From: Casuarius casuarius
Taxonomy: Eukaryota > Chordata > Aves > Casuariiformes > Casuariidae
DNA: 64,000 bases
Direction of reading: 5' to 3'
Assembly: GCA_003342895.1 (NCBI GenBank)
Contig: PTFA01000278.1
Coordinates: 1,072,257 to 1,136,256, forward strand
Shown here: one piece after another, positions 23,001 to 35,938 of the stretch
Layout: every line of letters begins with the position of its first letter
How positions within the stretch are numbered: position 1 is the stretch's first letter
Notes under the pieces: model-generated
Databases searched by the model: none
What the model saw: the letters and a program-made list of their open reading frames with translations, nothing else
Told to the model about the DNA's origin: nothing
Translations under genes and position numbers: made by a program

Positions 23001-26000
23001 AAGGCAGCAAAATATCACTGCTTTTATNGTAACATTACCCAGTTGACTGCTGGGGCAAGGACTGCATAAACAGAGAGAAACACAGGCCACCTACTTCAAA
23101 GATCCTACATCAGAAAATCACAGGGCAAAGCACTAAAATGCAAGTGAGAGGAAGAGTATATTTTGTTATATTGGCAAAAGTAGAAAGAGAAAATAATGTG
23201 GAATTAAATAAATTGGAACTAAAAACCTGGAAAAAANCAGGAAAAATATGAAGGAGGATGAAAGAGAGGAGAAAGGGAGGTGTAGAAAGACTAGGATAGG
23301 GCAATGATGGTAAAATGACTGGAAATGGTGGAAAAACGAAGTTTTGACTTTTTTAAAAGTTGCCCATTCTTTCCATTCATTTCTATCCATCCTGTTCACC
23401 GTTAGTGTGCTGAAGTATGATAAATGACTTGAAGTTTTACTCGTTGAAAACTACCAGTCTCTGGCAACAGAAGCCCAAATATTAGCCAAAGGTGCTAAAA
23501 GCAACACCTAGTAATAAAACTANAACATAGTAAAANNAAGACCTTTGCACTNGTCTCCCAAGNACAACTGACATAATCTCCTACTGCNTGCAATGCAGTT
23601 CATATGCAGTCAAATGTCAAAAAAGATTTGACAGTAAATGGAAATAAAACCCTTTCACAGANGCTCCCTGGAAAGTTGAATTTGCACCTTACCTAAAATG
23701 GAACAACTGTTTGGGAAAAACTCTCCCCATGGAAAATTANTTCAACATAATAACACCTTTACCTTTTTTTAATCTAACTCTTAGGAACAATGGAACTTAG
23801 GAACAATAGGAACAATGCAAATGTTATTCTGAAACGAGACCATCAATATTGAATTTTCCTAAAGGAAAAAGTCTGAGATAACTCTGTGTATAGAACAGCN
23901 CTGAACAGGATACTCATTTCCATCTGATGGTTGAAAGAGCGAAAGTTAGGGCTACACACATCAATAGCCTCAAACAATGCGATACTTCTCTTGCCCCAGC
24001 ATGCAATCATTTCCTAGTGTTTTTTTACAATACATTGCAAACTTGCCTAAATCATATCAGGAGGCCATCTAGTACTCATTATAAAACATNTTTTCATCTA
24101 GTCTTTGTAGGCTTTTCTTTAGACCTAAATGTAATATAAATGAACTTTTAGGTTTATTAGTACCAGCTGGCTAGGATTGTTTTCCCTCTTCAGGAGCCCA
24201 CACCCCACTTGCTATAATGATTTATGAGGCACTGTAATCCAAGCGTTTTTGTCATGGGTAGTACAGTCACTACAATTATTATTAGAAAACATTCCAGACG
24301 CTACACACACATGAAACAGAGACACAACTATATTATGTGCTTATTCCACAAGCAAATCCTCTTACGCTCTGTAGCCTCGGCATCTGNGTGAGCTCAAAAA
24401 CTGCACGAATTACAGGAGCACAAAGCCAGCACCAATAAAGGTCTGAATTAATGCAAGAGGTTTGTGTCTCAGAAACCCACCCAAAAAGCACAGATAAGAA
24501 AATGCACTCTGTCCCAGCAGAGTAGGCTGTAGGGAAAGTCACGCTGACAGGCAACACCACCCCGGCCTTCCTGCTAGGCTGATTTTGCAGTCCCAGATGG
24601 CCAGATTCAAAAATCAGAGAATCNTAGATGTCTTGAGAATAGTAAGTGTGAAAAAAAATAGTATTTACTGGAAACAGAAAAGGATGANGACAGTAGGGAT
24701 TGGTGCAGCAGCCACTGCTGGTGAGCTAAAACACCAAAGGCTTATTTTGTTTTACATACCAAAATGTTCTTCCATTGAGCTACTGATTTTTAATAGTAGA
24801 TTGCCACAGAGAGCACAGCATTTATTCTTAGACCTGTTACCACAATTAAGGAAACATCACAACCCACAGAACATTTCTTTAGAGAAGGTGTTAACTGCCA
24901 AGTGACTAAGACTGCAGACTGGAGACTGACTGACTTTTAACAGAGCCAAATAAGGTGTGTGTTTAACAGTACCAGATGATCTTTAAATGGAAACCTTTTA
25001 GTTAACATCCTACAGCTGCCTCCATCTCTAATCTTTCCCCACCAAATATGCTTTAAATTCCTCCTTTTTATCTTTGTCGCAATTTCCTAGGACCATGCAG
25101 CATCATATTTGGACATGCCCATTTTTTGCAATATCAGCCATTTATAAAAACAAAAAGTTGGGCATTCAAAAAATATAATAGTTCATTATTCTCNCTAGAC
25201 ACTTTAAATACAATGAATATAGTTTTATGACTTCACNCACTGTGGGAGACCTTTATGCAGTTACTTTAAAAAATCATGCATTTTTAAATGACAACATTTT
25301 CTATACACTCCATCACTATAAATAGAGCCATTAAATATTGCTACTGTCTTCACAACAGAGAAATGAAAGAGAAGTGAGAAANATGCATGTGTTAGATGTA
25401 TACGTGTGTAAACACGTAAAGTATCATAAAAGCCACAATGTCTTGGTAATAAAGAAAGATTCCATTACACCATATGGGACATAATTTTTCAAATGCTGCT
25501 TTTAGAGATGGTCATGATATTTTTTAAGAAAGCCTGGAAAAGACAAAATGATGGATGGAAGAGAAAAGCTTCCTCCCACATCCCCTGGACTGCCTTATAC
25601 CTCACCCACAATACCTACAGCTTCAAATAGCCGGCCTGTGCCCGAGCTTCTCCCTGTGGTGAGGACACTCTCCAGGGAGGTGGGCGTATGAAGCTAACTG
25701 CTCAAAGCCCAAGAGGGACATTTGTAGGTTCACAGAGCAGACATTGAAGCTTGCATGTTGTGAGGGTCTAGTTGCATCAATGCACATGAAAATCTCCGTT
25801 GGGTCAGTCTCTAAGGATTTACATGTCTCCCTAGTATCTGGATCCTGGCCAGACTTGAGCAGCAGATGGATGCTGAGCAGGTTTGAGGTTTGTGTAGTTG
25901 TAGGTAGCAGCTGAGTAGTGGGTTTTATTTTTGAGGTTGGGTTATGGAAGGAGATGGATTGCAGTTTAGGGCTCATCTGGCATTGAAGTGCCTGAATCCT

Positions 26001-29000
26001 GCCTTCGGTGTGCACGTCATTTGCTGGATCTAACTCAAGGTTAGATGAACAGCTCTCCAGAGAAATACTATTCCAGACCCACCAGCATGTCGAGTCCTTT
26101 TTCCCTAGTTTAGTCTGAATCAAAAAGTGCCATCTACTTTTGTGGAACACATTTTCCTTTCCCATTTCTCCAATCCTCATTATAAGCCTTGTGCTGAACA
26201 CAGGAACGAGCTGTCTGGAACAACAAAGTCTGACACCATCTCACCCGTCACTTCATCAGGACTGCTGAGGTCACCTGAGATGTCTTTTTTGGCTCCAGCA
26301 GTCACAGCACTTAGTGCAGGGACCAGGTTTGGGCTGTCCATTTTGGCTACAGTGCTGTGCACAATAGGGCTTTCCGCCAGCCTGGTCTCCTAGATGCTAC
26401 GACAGTGGAGGTTTTAACCCCACTTGCTCCAGCAGGTCTCCAGCTTTGCAGCACCTTCCCACTCATCTTTGCGCGGACAGACTGGCAGCCTCAGAGAACA
26501 CTACATGGCTTAATTTCATTTTTCACCGAGCTGTTCATTTGTTTGTTGCTGGCTCCCTTTCTCCCTCCATCTGGTAATAAAGGATGGCAAGTCGTGACAG
26601 CAGTTGCAATACCTTTGGGAGGTTTGGTGCCTATAATTCAAGTCATATACATTACCCACTTGTAATTTGTTATGATGACTGATGACTTGTTCAAAGACCT
26701 TCTAGGCTCAACACTGAATCCCATACTCACAGGAGCAGACTGAACAGAGTAAGGATTCTCCTCTTCTCCAGTNCAGGTATGTCAGCTTATCCCAATCTTA
26801 TTTATAAATCCTAGGCGTACCTGCAAGTGTATCCCACAGGGAATAAGAGATCAAGAGATCACTCATACAAAAAATGGGGCAGAGTTGGACCTGCCAGCAG
26901 AAAACAACTATCAATATTATGGAACTAATTAAACTAAAAATAAAAAACAATGGAATTCATGATGTGGACATTCTTGAATTAAAACCAAATTAGAAATAAA
27001 TTCNGCTTGCTTTATACTTAATTCTTCCGTGACTTGCATCTGGAATTTGCTCATCAGTAAANCAGGAAAATTTCTTTGCAGTGTAAGAAACACCTTGCTA
27101 AAACAACAGTCAAAGGAAGCTCTATATAAGAAACATGGGCTCATTCTATAAGATGTAGAGTAGTTTCAGTTCCTATTTATTTCGGTTTTCCTTGAAGTAT
27201 TTAATTCTCACTTAGCACCTTACAAGATTTATCCCAGAGCTGCCTTCCGCTAAATCTATCCCATGCTAATTTTGATCCCTTTTTTTCTGTTACCGTTTAA
27301 ATTTTAAATAATATAACATATATTTTAGAAACAACCACTGCAACCTGATATACAACCACACTACTGATTTATCCACATGCAGAACAGGCACTGCCCAAAC
27401 AAATTCCCGCATTTAGCCTGGCTAACGAAAGCTGAGATACGATTGTGTTTCTTGGCTGGACGTCACTAGTTTAGCCCACACAGCATAAAGCATTTTTGTT
27501 CCAGGTTCATACTAACAAAGAGATCAGAAAAGAGAGTCAGATATCCACATCTTTTCAAAGTTTACAGTAATTGTTATGCCAAGTAAGGTTTCAAAAAAGA
27601 GAAGAAACCTGTTTGGTAGGTTTCGGTTTGATACAAGCCAAGAAGCACCAGGAAATTCCAGTTCCACAGATGTTCTACCAGTAATGCAAAGGTCANGGCA
27701 TTTGCTTTAACTTCCCTGGCTTTAAAAGGGATGTAATAGGTTTTCACATTCATTAACCTACATTTCCATTTAATTGTCTTAAGTGCAAGTGGAAAATGCT
27801 AAGGAAATGCCTATACGTTCTTAGACACACCTTATTGATCTGATTTATTTTGGAACAATTCCTCCCTTTCTAGAGTGATTCTTTTTTGATCTGAATCAAC
27901 CGAGATATCTATTTCTACGGACAATGAATTTACTTTAATAGTAAAATTGATCTCAGAGCCGACCAGCTTTAACGGATCACTTCACTCCTTATTTAGTAAC
28001 CTTGGTTAATGTTTTCGAGAGCTGCCAAACAAGTTGACTGCAGAACAACAGGCTACTTGGGTCTGGCCAGATGTTAAATTTCAAACCACTGTGAGTTACT
28101 TTATTGTCCTGATCACAAGCTGACCCTTTTTCTGTACACAGAAGCAAAAGGAAAAAAAAATCTCCCCCAAAGAAGGGTCATCCCACAATAGCACTATAAC
28201 ATCTCATTTCAGCAGCCATCCACGAAATCACCAAATGACCCTTGGATGTCTAACCCTCTACCGGCACCCAGAAGGCTGCAGTGGCAGCAGCAACGCCAGC
28301 CCCATCCGAGCCGTTGCACGGGCAGCAGCACCAGCCACACTGGCAGCAGCAGGGAAGACACAAACACCAGAAAAGCTGAGGGTAGGAGCAGCAGCGGAGC
28401 TGCCCAGAAAGGAAAAATCTTCCTAAAACTGAACGAGAATGTGAAATCATATGCTATTCCGGGTCAGCTTATAGTCAAAAATAACACAAGTACTATCCAG
28501 CAAGCTTCAAGTGGGCTTTAAAACTAATTGCCCAACAACAAAACATATTACAATGCTATTACATATCACATATTACAACTGTAGAAAACAAGATGCAAGC
28601 ACTGCCCTCTTCAAGGACGGAGACATATCATGAGCTGTCCCAGTTTTGTGGGTTACTTGCNANCACTNTGATGTCTCTAGAGGTTTTTGTATGCAGANTT
28701 GAAGCTTTTGTTTCCTAGATTTNNTAATNCTTGAATCTGTATCCTNCANACACTTTCCTGGGTANCTTCTCTTACTTGCAGGTNNAGGCTCTAGGCTGCC
28801 TGTGATTTTGTCAGTTCTTTTCTCATGAACTCCCTAGANGAAAAATCCANTNTTATTATGGACTATNTCACCTANAAGGGCTTNGTCAAAGAAAATANGG
28901 GGNGCAACTTNACCCTTTTTAATCATGTTAGGCATNCCCTCAGACTCCTCAGGCTGCACTTATTTCCAAGGTGGTACCACGCCAGGCTACACCAGGTGCC

Positions 29001-32000
29001 GTGTGGCAGATACCAGCCACGTGCCGTGATGGTGTGATCCTGCGACTCCAGGAAAGAGGTGAGCCAAGCTCACAGGAACTACTGCTTGGATGGAGGAAAT
29101 AGCAGCTCGTCAGCTTTCTTTTCTGCTTGCCTTTGTTAAAATGCAAGTTTTCCATACCCCATCCCCTCGGGATGCAACACAATCTTATCTCGAAACTACC
29201 ATGCACTTCACAGCGAGCCGGCTCAGTTAAAGCAGAAAACCCCCAGGAAATGTTTATAGCATTGAGCGGTGGATTCTCATTAACATTTCCTGGCTGTTTG
29301 TGTGGAATAGCTTGGTCTCAGAGGCATGCTCCTTTCCTTTTAGATATGCTTAACATTAGTAAATACCCTGATTCCTTCAAGCCTGAAAACTGAGCCCAGC
29401 CAGCTCACTTCTGTACCCGTCTGAACAGAATGCACTGATTTTAGAGGGTGTCCCATCTGATAAAGTTTTGGTCTTAAAGTCTCATTTATTTACATTCATC
29501 TGGAAATGATGATTCAAAGCAAAAACAGTGATATAGCCCTNACTATAATTATACAGACTTTCCTCCTCTCTAACCTCACAGTAACAGGAGTAAAACTGAA
29601 GAAAAATAGCAGTTCTGTTGAAAACTCCTGAGCACATACTCTTGGAAACTTTTAAGAGACTAATAANTAAGAGCATTTGAGTGAATGAGGCTGTTATTGT
29701 CAGCTTGAGACTGCAGTGGCTGAAACCGATACGCAGTCAAATTAATATTAGGCACTCTCAGCAGATCTTAACTCTCTCACCTATTCGGTAGCAGTTGCTC
29801 CTAACCTGAGGTAAAGCTTTAGGTGATCAGCGATTAATATTGCNTATTGATTTGGTGTNAGGACTATAAAAGAGGATTTCAGCNGTAATTGTATCCNCCA
29901 ATTTGAAGAAATACTTTCCAAATTTGGTGAACAGAAGACAATNAATCTCTGAAGAGAAAATTGGCTCACATTGTGGAAACACAGGCATTACAGAGGCCTT
30001 CTGGATGCAGGCACTGAGATAAGCAAGCAAGCAAAAGTCGCTTTCATGCTAATCAGCCGGGTTTGCTGTGCTCATTCTCCTGCCGCAATCTCCATCCTAA
30101 GGCAGTGCACATTTCTTATAAAATATTGCTAATCTTTAAGAATGAACTTACCAAGCATTTCATAACTTGAGGATATGAATACTTTGTCAATGCATGGCAG
30201 CTTCCCTCNCACAGTCTGCGCAGTCCAGAGGAGTACTTACAGAAGAAACCTCTGTGACTGAGGACAGTCCCCAAGCTGTAATTTTGTCCTGACACTGCTA
30301 ACATGACTCCTGCATTTACACCAAAGAACAAAAGCATAGCTACAGATTTTCAAAACTTACACAACCAAATATATACAGATACAAATTTTCACTTGTGTTC
30401 ACTGGTAAATGATCATTTCAGCACTGATGAAATTGAATTCATGATCAATGTGGTCACAAATTAAATTTCACTATTTAGTCAGTCACCAACAAGAAGGAGA
30501 CGGAGCCACAGATGTAATCAACATATTACATGAAGCAAAACCTTATTTTAACCCTTGAACAGACAGCTGCTGTTCACCAGTGTAAGTGTTCACATTTTAG
30601 GAAATGGGACAGCTTGACTGGTTTGTTTTTAGCTGCACACATTTGCATTGACTCATTCTGGAAGTTTNTGTCAAGCTGAGTATCCTGATGCTACTTTTCG
30701 GGGTACTCTCCACTTACCAGCAGTAAAAATATTTCCAAAGGACTTTCCGGCCTGTTAAATCAGCTAATCACAATAATTCAATGTTCATCCCCACCTCTGA
30801 AATGGGAGATTAGTAATAATAATGAGTAAACTGTTAGGGGATTGTAGTGGNGCTAGAAGGAAAATATAAAAATAGTGGTAAGATTCACCTAAAGAAGTCT
30901 GAGTGCACCGTTCCATTTATGCAATTTCTTATCAAAAAGAGATCAAAATAAGTATTCAAATGAGCAAGTAACATGAGACGCTGTATATTTGTTTACCCAG
31001 ACTAATCTGGTGCCAAGAGCAGAGCTGCATTACTTAATTCATTTCTGCTCCCANGTCTAAGCACTGAGGGCGAGTTTGTGCCCAGGACAGGAGCACAGGT
31101 GATGTGTTGGGAGCACCACAGGCAGGTACACCAGGTATTGGCGCTTATATACTTAATAAAGTATATATATGATCATATTGCTAAGACAAATTATCAGTAT
31201 TTTTCAAGGCCTCCTTCATTTGCCTAGTGTTATTTTCCACCTGAAGTCTCTCTGCCACATCGTTAAAGTGTCACTGTAAAAAGGAGAATGGACTGGAGGC
31301 CTGAGACCTGGACTAGGGGACAGGGTTTCCAGCTGGTATGCCCAGCCTTGGTGTGCTATTCCATTTGCCACGGCATTANCTTAGATACACCTTTCACCTA
31401 AAATANCTACAGACCTACCTACCGCACAGACATCTTTTAAGATTAATATACCTAATGTTTATAAAACATTGTGGTCTTCAAAGGCCAGGTACTGCCAAAG
31501 GGCCTATTACCCCCAGAAGAGGGGAAGCTGAAAACCCATGAAAGGTAATTTGATGTAAAGGATAGGAAAGCAAAAGTGAAGGCAATGTATGGAATAATTG
31601 GAAAACTTCTAAGCTAGTAGTGAGAAGTGAGAGCACATAATGGTCTGAAACTAGAAAAGTTTCAGCCCTTCAGTGGGGAAGGGCAGAAACATTTGCAAAC
31701 GAGACTTCTCCTGGGGGATTTATATAGCTGTAGAAATTGAGCCAAATAGTCTGAATTCAACAGTGTTGCCAGTAGCTACCACANATTTGTTACTTGCTGT
31801 ATTTTCCCCACTTCATAATGACCTGCTTGTCCCAGCACGCCAGACAGACACACGGTTCAGCAAAACTGCAAGCTGAGAGGGGCTTGGTTAGTTTTAATAT
31901 GACTATTTNTTGAGCAAATGACAAGAGCTGGCAGTACTGGGTAACATTTCAAATGAAGGTGTGCAAGAAAGCCTCATGATTAAGTATTGAAACAACACAT

Positions 32001-32069
32001 TCATCAAATAGCAGGGCTAATCCTATATCATCCGCACCAGTCCAGAATTAGCTGCTACCTGGTTTTCTC
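20011..32069. other. Intergenic DNA between GCNT1 and PRUNE2, middle part
   Basis: No gene was recognised. The longest open frame is 192 codons on the minus strand (25623-26201). It has no recognisable domain, and no nearby splice or promoter evidence ties it to a transcript. The stretch contains a short triple repeat of AGGAACAAT (23782-23818), a GCAGCAGC-rich tract near 28.3 kb and a cluster of Ns at about 28.66-28.94 kb. Confidence 0.55.
28270..28404. repeat. Imperfect GGCAGCAGC-rich tract
   Basis: Four or five imperfect GGCAGCAGC/GAGCAGCAGC motifs are spaced through about 130 bases of GC-rich sequence. They create overlapping short frames on both strands (63 to 91 codons) rich in Ala, Ser, Gln or Cys. 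This composition explains the frames better than a protein-coding gene does. Confidence 0.5.
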
Positions 32070-32202
32070 CTTCAGGAGCATCACAATGATAGGTAAAAAC
32101 AAGCTTTGTTAGATTTAATTATAATTACAGTGGACTATTGCATTTTCGAAAGAATAGACAGAGAACGTAGGTGTATGACCATACTGGCCCAACACCATTT
32201 TC
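32070..32202 (+). repeat. Left arm of a ~135-bp inverted-repeat pair
   Basis: This segment begins CTTCAGGAGCATCACAAT and contains GGACTATTGCATT and AGAGAACGTAGG. It matches the reverse complement of 34452-34585 at about three quarters of positions (aligned by eye with a few small gaps). The arms are about 2.25 kb apart and point at each other. Both also read as similar short peptides (around DYCI..R..RERR...ILAQH) in corresponding frames. They could be the terminal repeats of an old DNA transposon, or two insertions of one unknown interspersed repeat. Confidence 0.7.
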
Positions 32203-34451
32203 GACCTACGCAGATAGTTACAACCTATTACATACACGCTCAGAAGTGCACTGGGGAAGACAGAAGGGTAATCTGGGCAGGGAGAAATCTTGGAAAATAC
32301 AGGAGGCTGGAGGAGAGCTCAGCATTTGGAGGGAGGACGGCAGCCAGGCNGCGCATGGCCAGAGGCAGGAGAGGATCTGGCAGCTGGTGAAGAAGGTGCT
32401 CAGATAAGATGTTTACTCTGAGTGACAGCTTCTCCGCAGGCTCCTCTGGGAAGCATAAATAGCCCAAATCTGGCTTAGGTGGCGCAGTGTGGGGGACACG
32501 TTTGCTGCTGCAAGTTGTTGGCAGCACAAGGGAGGCTTTCTGGCTGNGCAGAGCCCTTGGAGGGCCAAATTCAGCACAGTCACAGGAACGTGGTGGAGGA
32601 CGTGTCCTGCTGACCTTGGGAACAGAAGANAAATNGCTTCTCTAACACATTAAAGTAAGATCTGGGTCTATATGAAGAAGACACCAGCAGATCAACTGGG
32701 TCAGATTTTCACCTTTCTGGTTAACATATTTAGGAAAATACCAGATCTGAAACCTGGATCACCAGCTGACTGATTTATATTTTGGACTCCCTCCNTACCC
32801 TCAGTTTCTAATCCTTGAGTGAGCTTGGGAAAGTTGACAGAGAAAACTCTCTAAGATGAACCCATCTGCTGACGACCACAGCTACACTGCAAACACTTGT
32901 GTTTTGTACCAGGAGTGAGTTTTTCAAACACAGAGCAGAGGCACTGAATNGGCACCTATAACTTACACATGCTTAAATGAATGTGCAGACTAGGAGTTTT
33001 TGAACAGGGCTTAATNAAAAAATACCAGGGACTCACTGTAGTTCAAACTTATTTAGACTGAGTATTAAACTCTGACAGGACCTTTTCAGAATGTGGGGTG
33101 TTTTTCTTAATTGATTAAAAAATATTTTCTGTTTTTTCCCTTCTTTATGAGCAAGTAGACTTGTTTGCTCTCTTTTCCCCTTTCCTCCCTATCAGCTATT
33201 GTCGGGACTACTTGTGTTTACTTCCTTATTCGAATTTCTTAAATGGANACAAAATGTCCAGGCTCCCAACAGACTCAGCAAACAATTTGAAAAACAAAAG
33301 TCCTGGGTTTAGCAGCACAACATTACTCGAGATTTTCTTTCATACAGTTCCACATCTACATTTGTCTTCAAGTAAGAAGTTATAACCTACTGCACAACAA
33401 GTTATTCTGTTTGATCATAAAACAGACACTCACAGGGAGAACTGCCTAGTAACTCAGTGGGTCATAGCCTTCAAAACTGAGACACCACTCTTCCCCATCA
33501 TCTGTGAATCAACTCCTCTGCACAAAAAGGAACAACCTCAAAACTTGGTTTCTCTAAAGAACTTCTGAGGTCCCAAGAGAAGGGAATAAATCCTTATATA
33601 ACTTTTTTTAAAATTCAACCAACAATGAAAATAGAAGAATATATGCAGTAGCAGAGCTATTAGTCATTACATTTTACTTACTTAAATATTCTTGATGCTC
33701 ACGTTTGCAGAGATCTCCCACTTAGCTTGGATGCTTCAAAATATGAAGTACAACATATCTGATTTTGTAAACATAGACTGAGATGGTCTTTAATAAAAAT
33801 ATATGGTTTAATACACTTCTGAAGGGATGTGGATAATAATGGCAGCACATTGCATCTGTCCAGGGTCACCTCCNGGATTAGCAGGCAGCTGGCTGGGGTA
33901 CAGGAGTGCCATGGAATTGGTAGAAGAGCTTGAGGAAAAATTTGAAGGAATAGTCAAATTTTCCTTTCCCCTCAGCAACAGCCCTGAGAAGTAGTCATAC
34001 ATCTGCTCAATGCATATAGGCCACAGCTGGAGGCATTGCCAAGCTGGCTGAACCTGTGGCCAGTGCTTGGTGTAGGTTCCTCATGGGCCCCTGCGGGAAC
34101 GGCGGGTGCAGCCACATGCACTCTGCACCACACTGCCATGGGAATGAGGAAGGTGCTGGACCCAACCAGGCACCTCATGGACATCAGACGAGCAAATCTG
34201 GATGCATGGACNTGTAAAGGAACTAAAATTCGCAGCTCTCCAGAGTTTTTTTCCATTTCCTATATAAACTTTGCTTTCAATTCACGCTAAAAAGAGGAAG
34301 AGGAGGGAAAAAAAAGCAAGTCTGATTCCTGTCTGACATTGTTTTCTAACACTAATCAATGGTGCAACAAAACATATGCTACCCTAAAACTGGCTCTGAG
34401 CAAGAACCTCGAGTGTGAGAAACAAAACAGCAAACGTTTCACGCCACTAAT
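32203..34451. other. Interior between the inverted repeats
   Basis: No transposase or other protein was recognised in the 2.25 kb between the two arms. Frames are at most about 95 codons. If the arms are terminal repeats, this would be the body of a non-autonomous or decayed element. The sequence has ordinary intergenic composition with a GC-richer part at about 32.28-32.54 kb. Confidence 0.4.
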
Positions 34452-34585
34452 CAGATAACGATGCTGCGCCAGAATCTTTATTCTCCTACGTTCTCTCTCT
34501 ACTCTTTTCACAATGCAATAGTCCTCGATAATTATAAAATCTATCACAGATTGTTTTTATCACTGCTATTGTGATGCCCCTCAAG
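34452..34585 (-). repeat. Right arm of the ~135-bp inverted-repeat pair
   Basis: Read on the minus strand from 34585 it starts CTTGAGGGGCATCACAAT and contains GGACTATTGCATT and AGAGAACGTAGG, in the same order and spacing as 32070-32202. Similarity fades after about 134 bases. No clear target-site duplication was seen outside the two arms. Confidence 0.7.
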
Positions 34586-35843
34586 GAAGTAATAGACACG
34601 AATGAGCAAGACAGCAAAGTGAGGAAGTGAAGTGCATCTTAATGAAAGCATTAAAAAGAAAAAAGAAAATGCCAGCAATGGACTAGCTAAATTAGCCTTG
34701 CTGCAAGAGGTAGATCACACTTCAGCAAATTCAGCAGGTACAAGAGAGGGGGACAGGAGGGAAGTGCAGATAATTGAAAGATGGGATTGAAAAAATCACT
34801 GTGCTACCACTTAAGCAAATTCAGTGAGACTTCCTAATGAGACAGCAACATCTCACAGCAGTGAGATGTTGTATTTCCAGATGGTGAATTACCATTGAAA
34901 CAAAGTTAGAACTAAAAACACAGAATGTGTTTTTTTTTGCAGAGCACCTAAAGAAGCGTACAGTTTTATCCCGCTGGGCATAACGGAGGACTAAGAGTAT
35001 GCTCTCCCAGCGGAGTTCAACCGAGGTAGCTCAGCTCACGTGAGAGCAGCCATAGAGCAGATCCAGTGCTGTTTTACCAAGTCTTTGCTTGCATTGCACT
35101 TCACTGTGAGGGGGGTTTGGACTTCTTGAGAAATATCTCCAAATTAAAAGCCCTGCTGTACACAGANGCAGGTGCTGAGTTCTTTCCCAAGGCACTGTGC
35201 AACAAGCTGTCCGTCCTTTTGGACAGGAGGAAAAAGACGTGTGCTAAAACACTGGATGTCACGGCAGTTGTCTTATCCTGTGGCTGCACCTTAGAGCCAT
35301 CCTTTTAGCAACTGATGAGTTGTGCTGACCTGAGGTTTAATCAACTCATTCTTGGGACATTTTTAGAGAGAGGTATTAGCAAAACTCAGTAGAAGATTGT
35401 GCACGTAGATAGAAATCACTGACGTTTAATGCTTGAATTAACTGTGTGAAGAAGGAAAGTCATAAGAAGTTACAGTGGGGGCTAGGAGTCAGAATTACAT
35501 GCAGATTACATCTTTTCCTCAGGAAACTAANTACTGGAACACATTCAGGAGAACCTGAATAATATTAAGATGTCAAAAGCTTAATTTTTCCTATTTCTTC
35601 ACAACACATTTTGACATGGTAACATCAAATGATGAGCCTCAACTCTCTGATGNTATCTCCACACTAGAAAACAATTTAGTTGTTGCACATGAAAGTAGTT
35701 GAACCCNGCCAGTCCTTTAACTGTTTTATCCCTGGAACAGCCAAGTTAACATCCATCACAGAATCAGTCAGCAGAGCAATCAGTCTACAGATGTTTCTTT
35801 GAAGTCTGAATGCTATATAATCTTTTTCATCTCTGGCTTTGCT

Positions 35844-35938
35844 CATATATACATACATATAAATACACAAATACACACGTGTATATATATACACATATAC
35901 ACACACACACACACACCCCTATACACACATGTATGTAT
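35844..35938. repeat. Compound TA/CA microsatellite
   Basis: Alternating purine-pyrimidine runs (TATATATA, ACACATATAC, an uninterrupted CA run of about 9 units near 35899-35916, and flanking TACATACATA). This explains the Tyr/Thr/His-rich short frames read here on both strands. Confidence 0.9.

Noticed and set aside
28235..28521. Ala/Ser/Cys-rich overlapping frames near 28.3 kb
   Set aside because: Explained by the imperfect GGCAGCAGC repeat; frames open on both strands at once.
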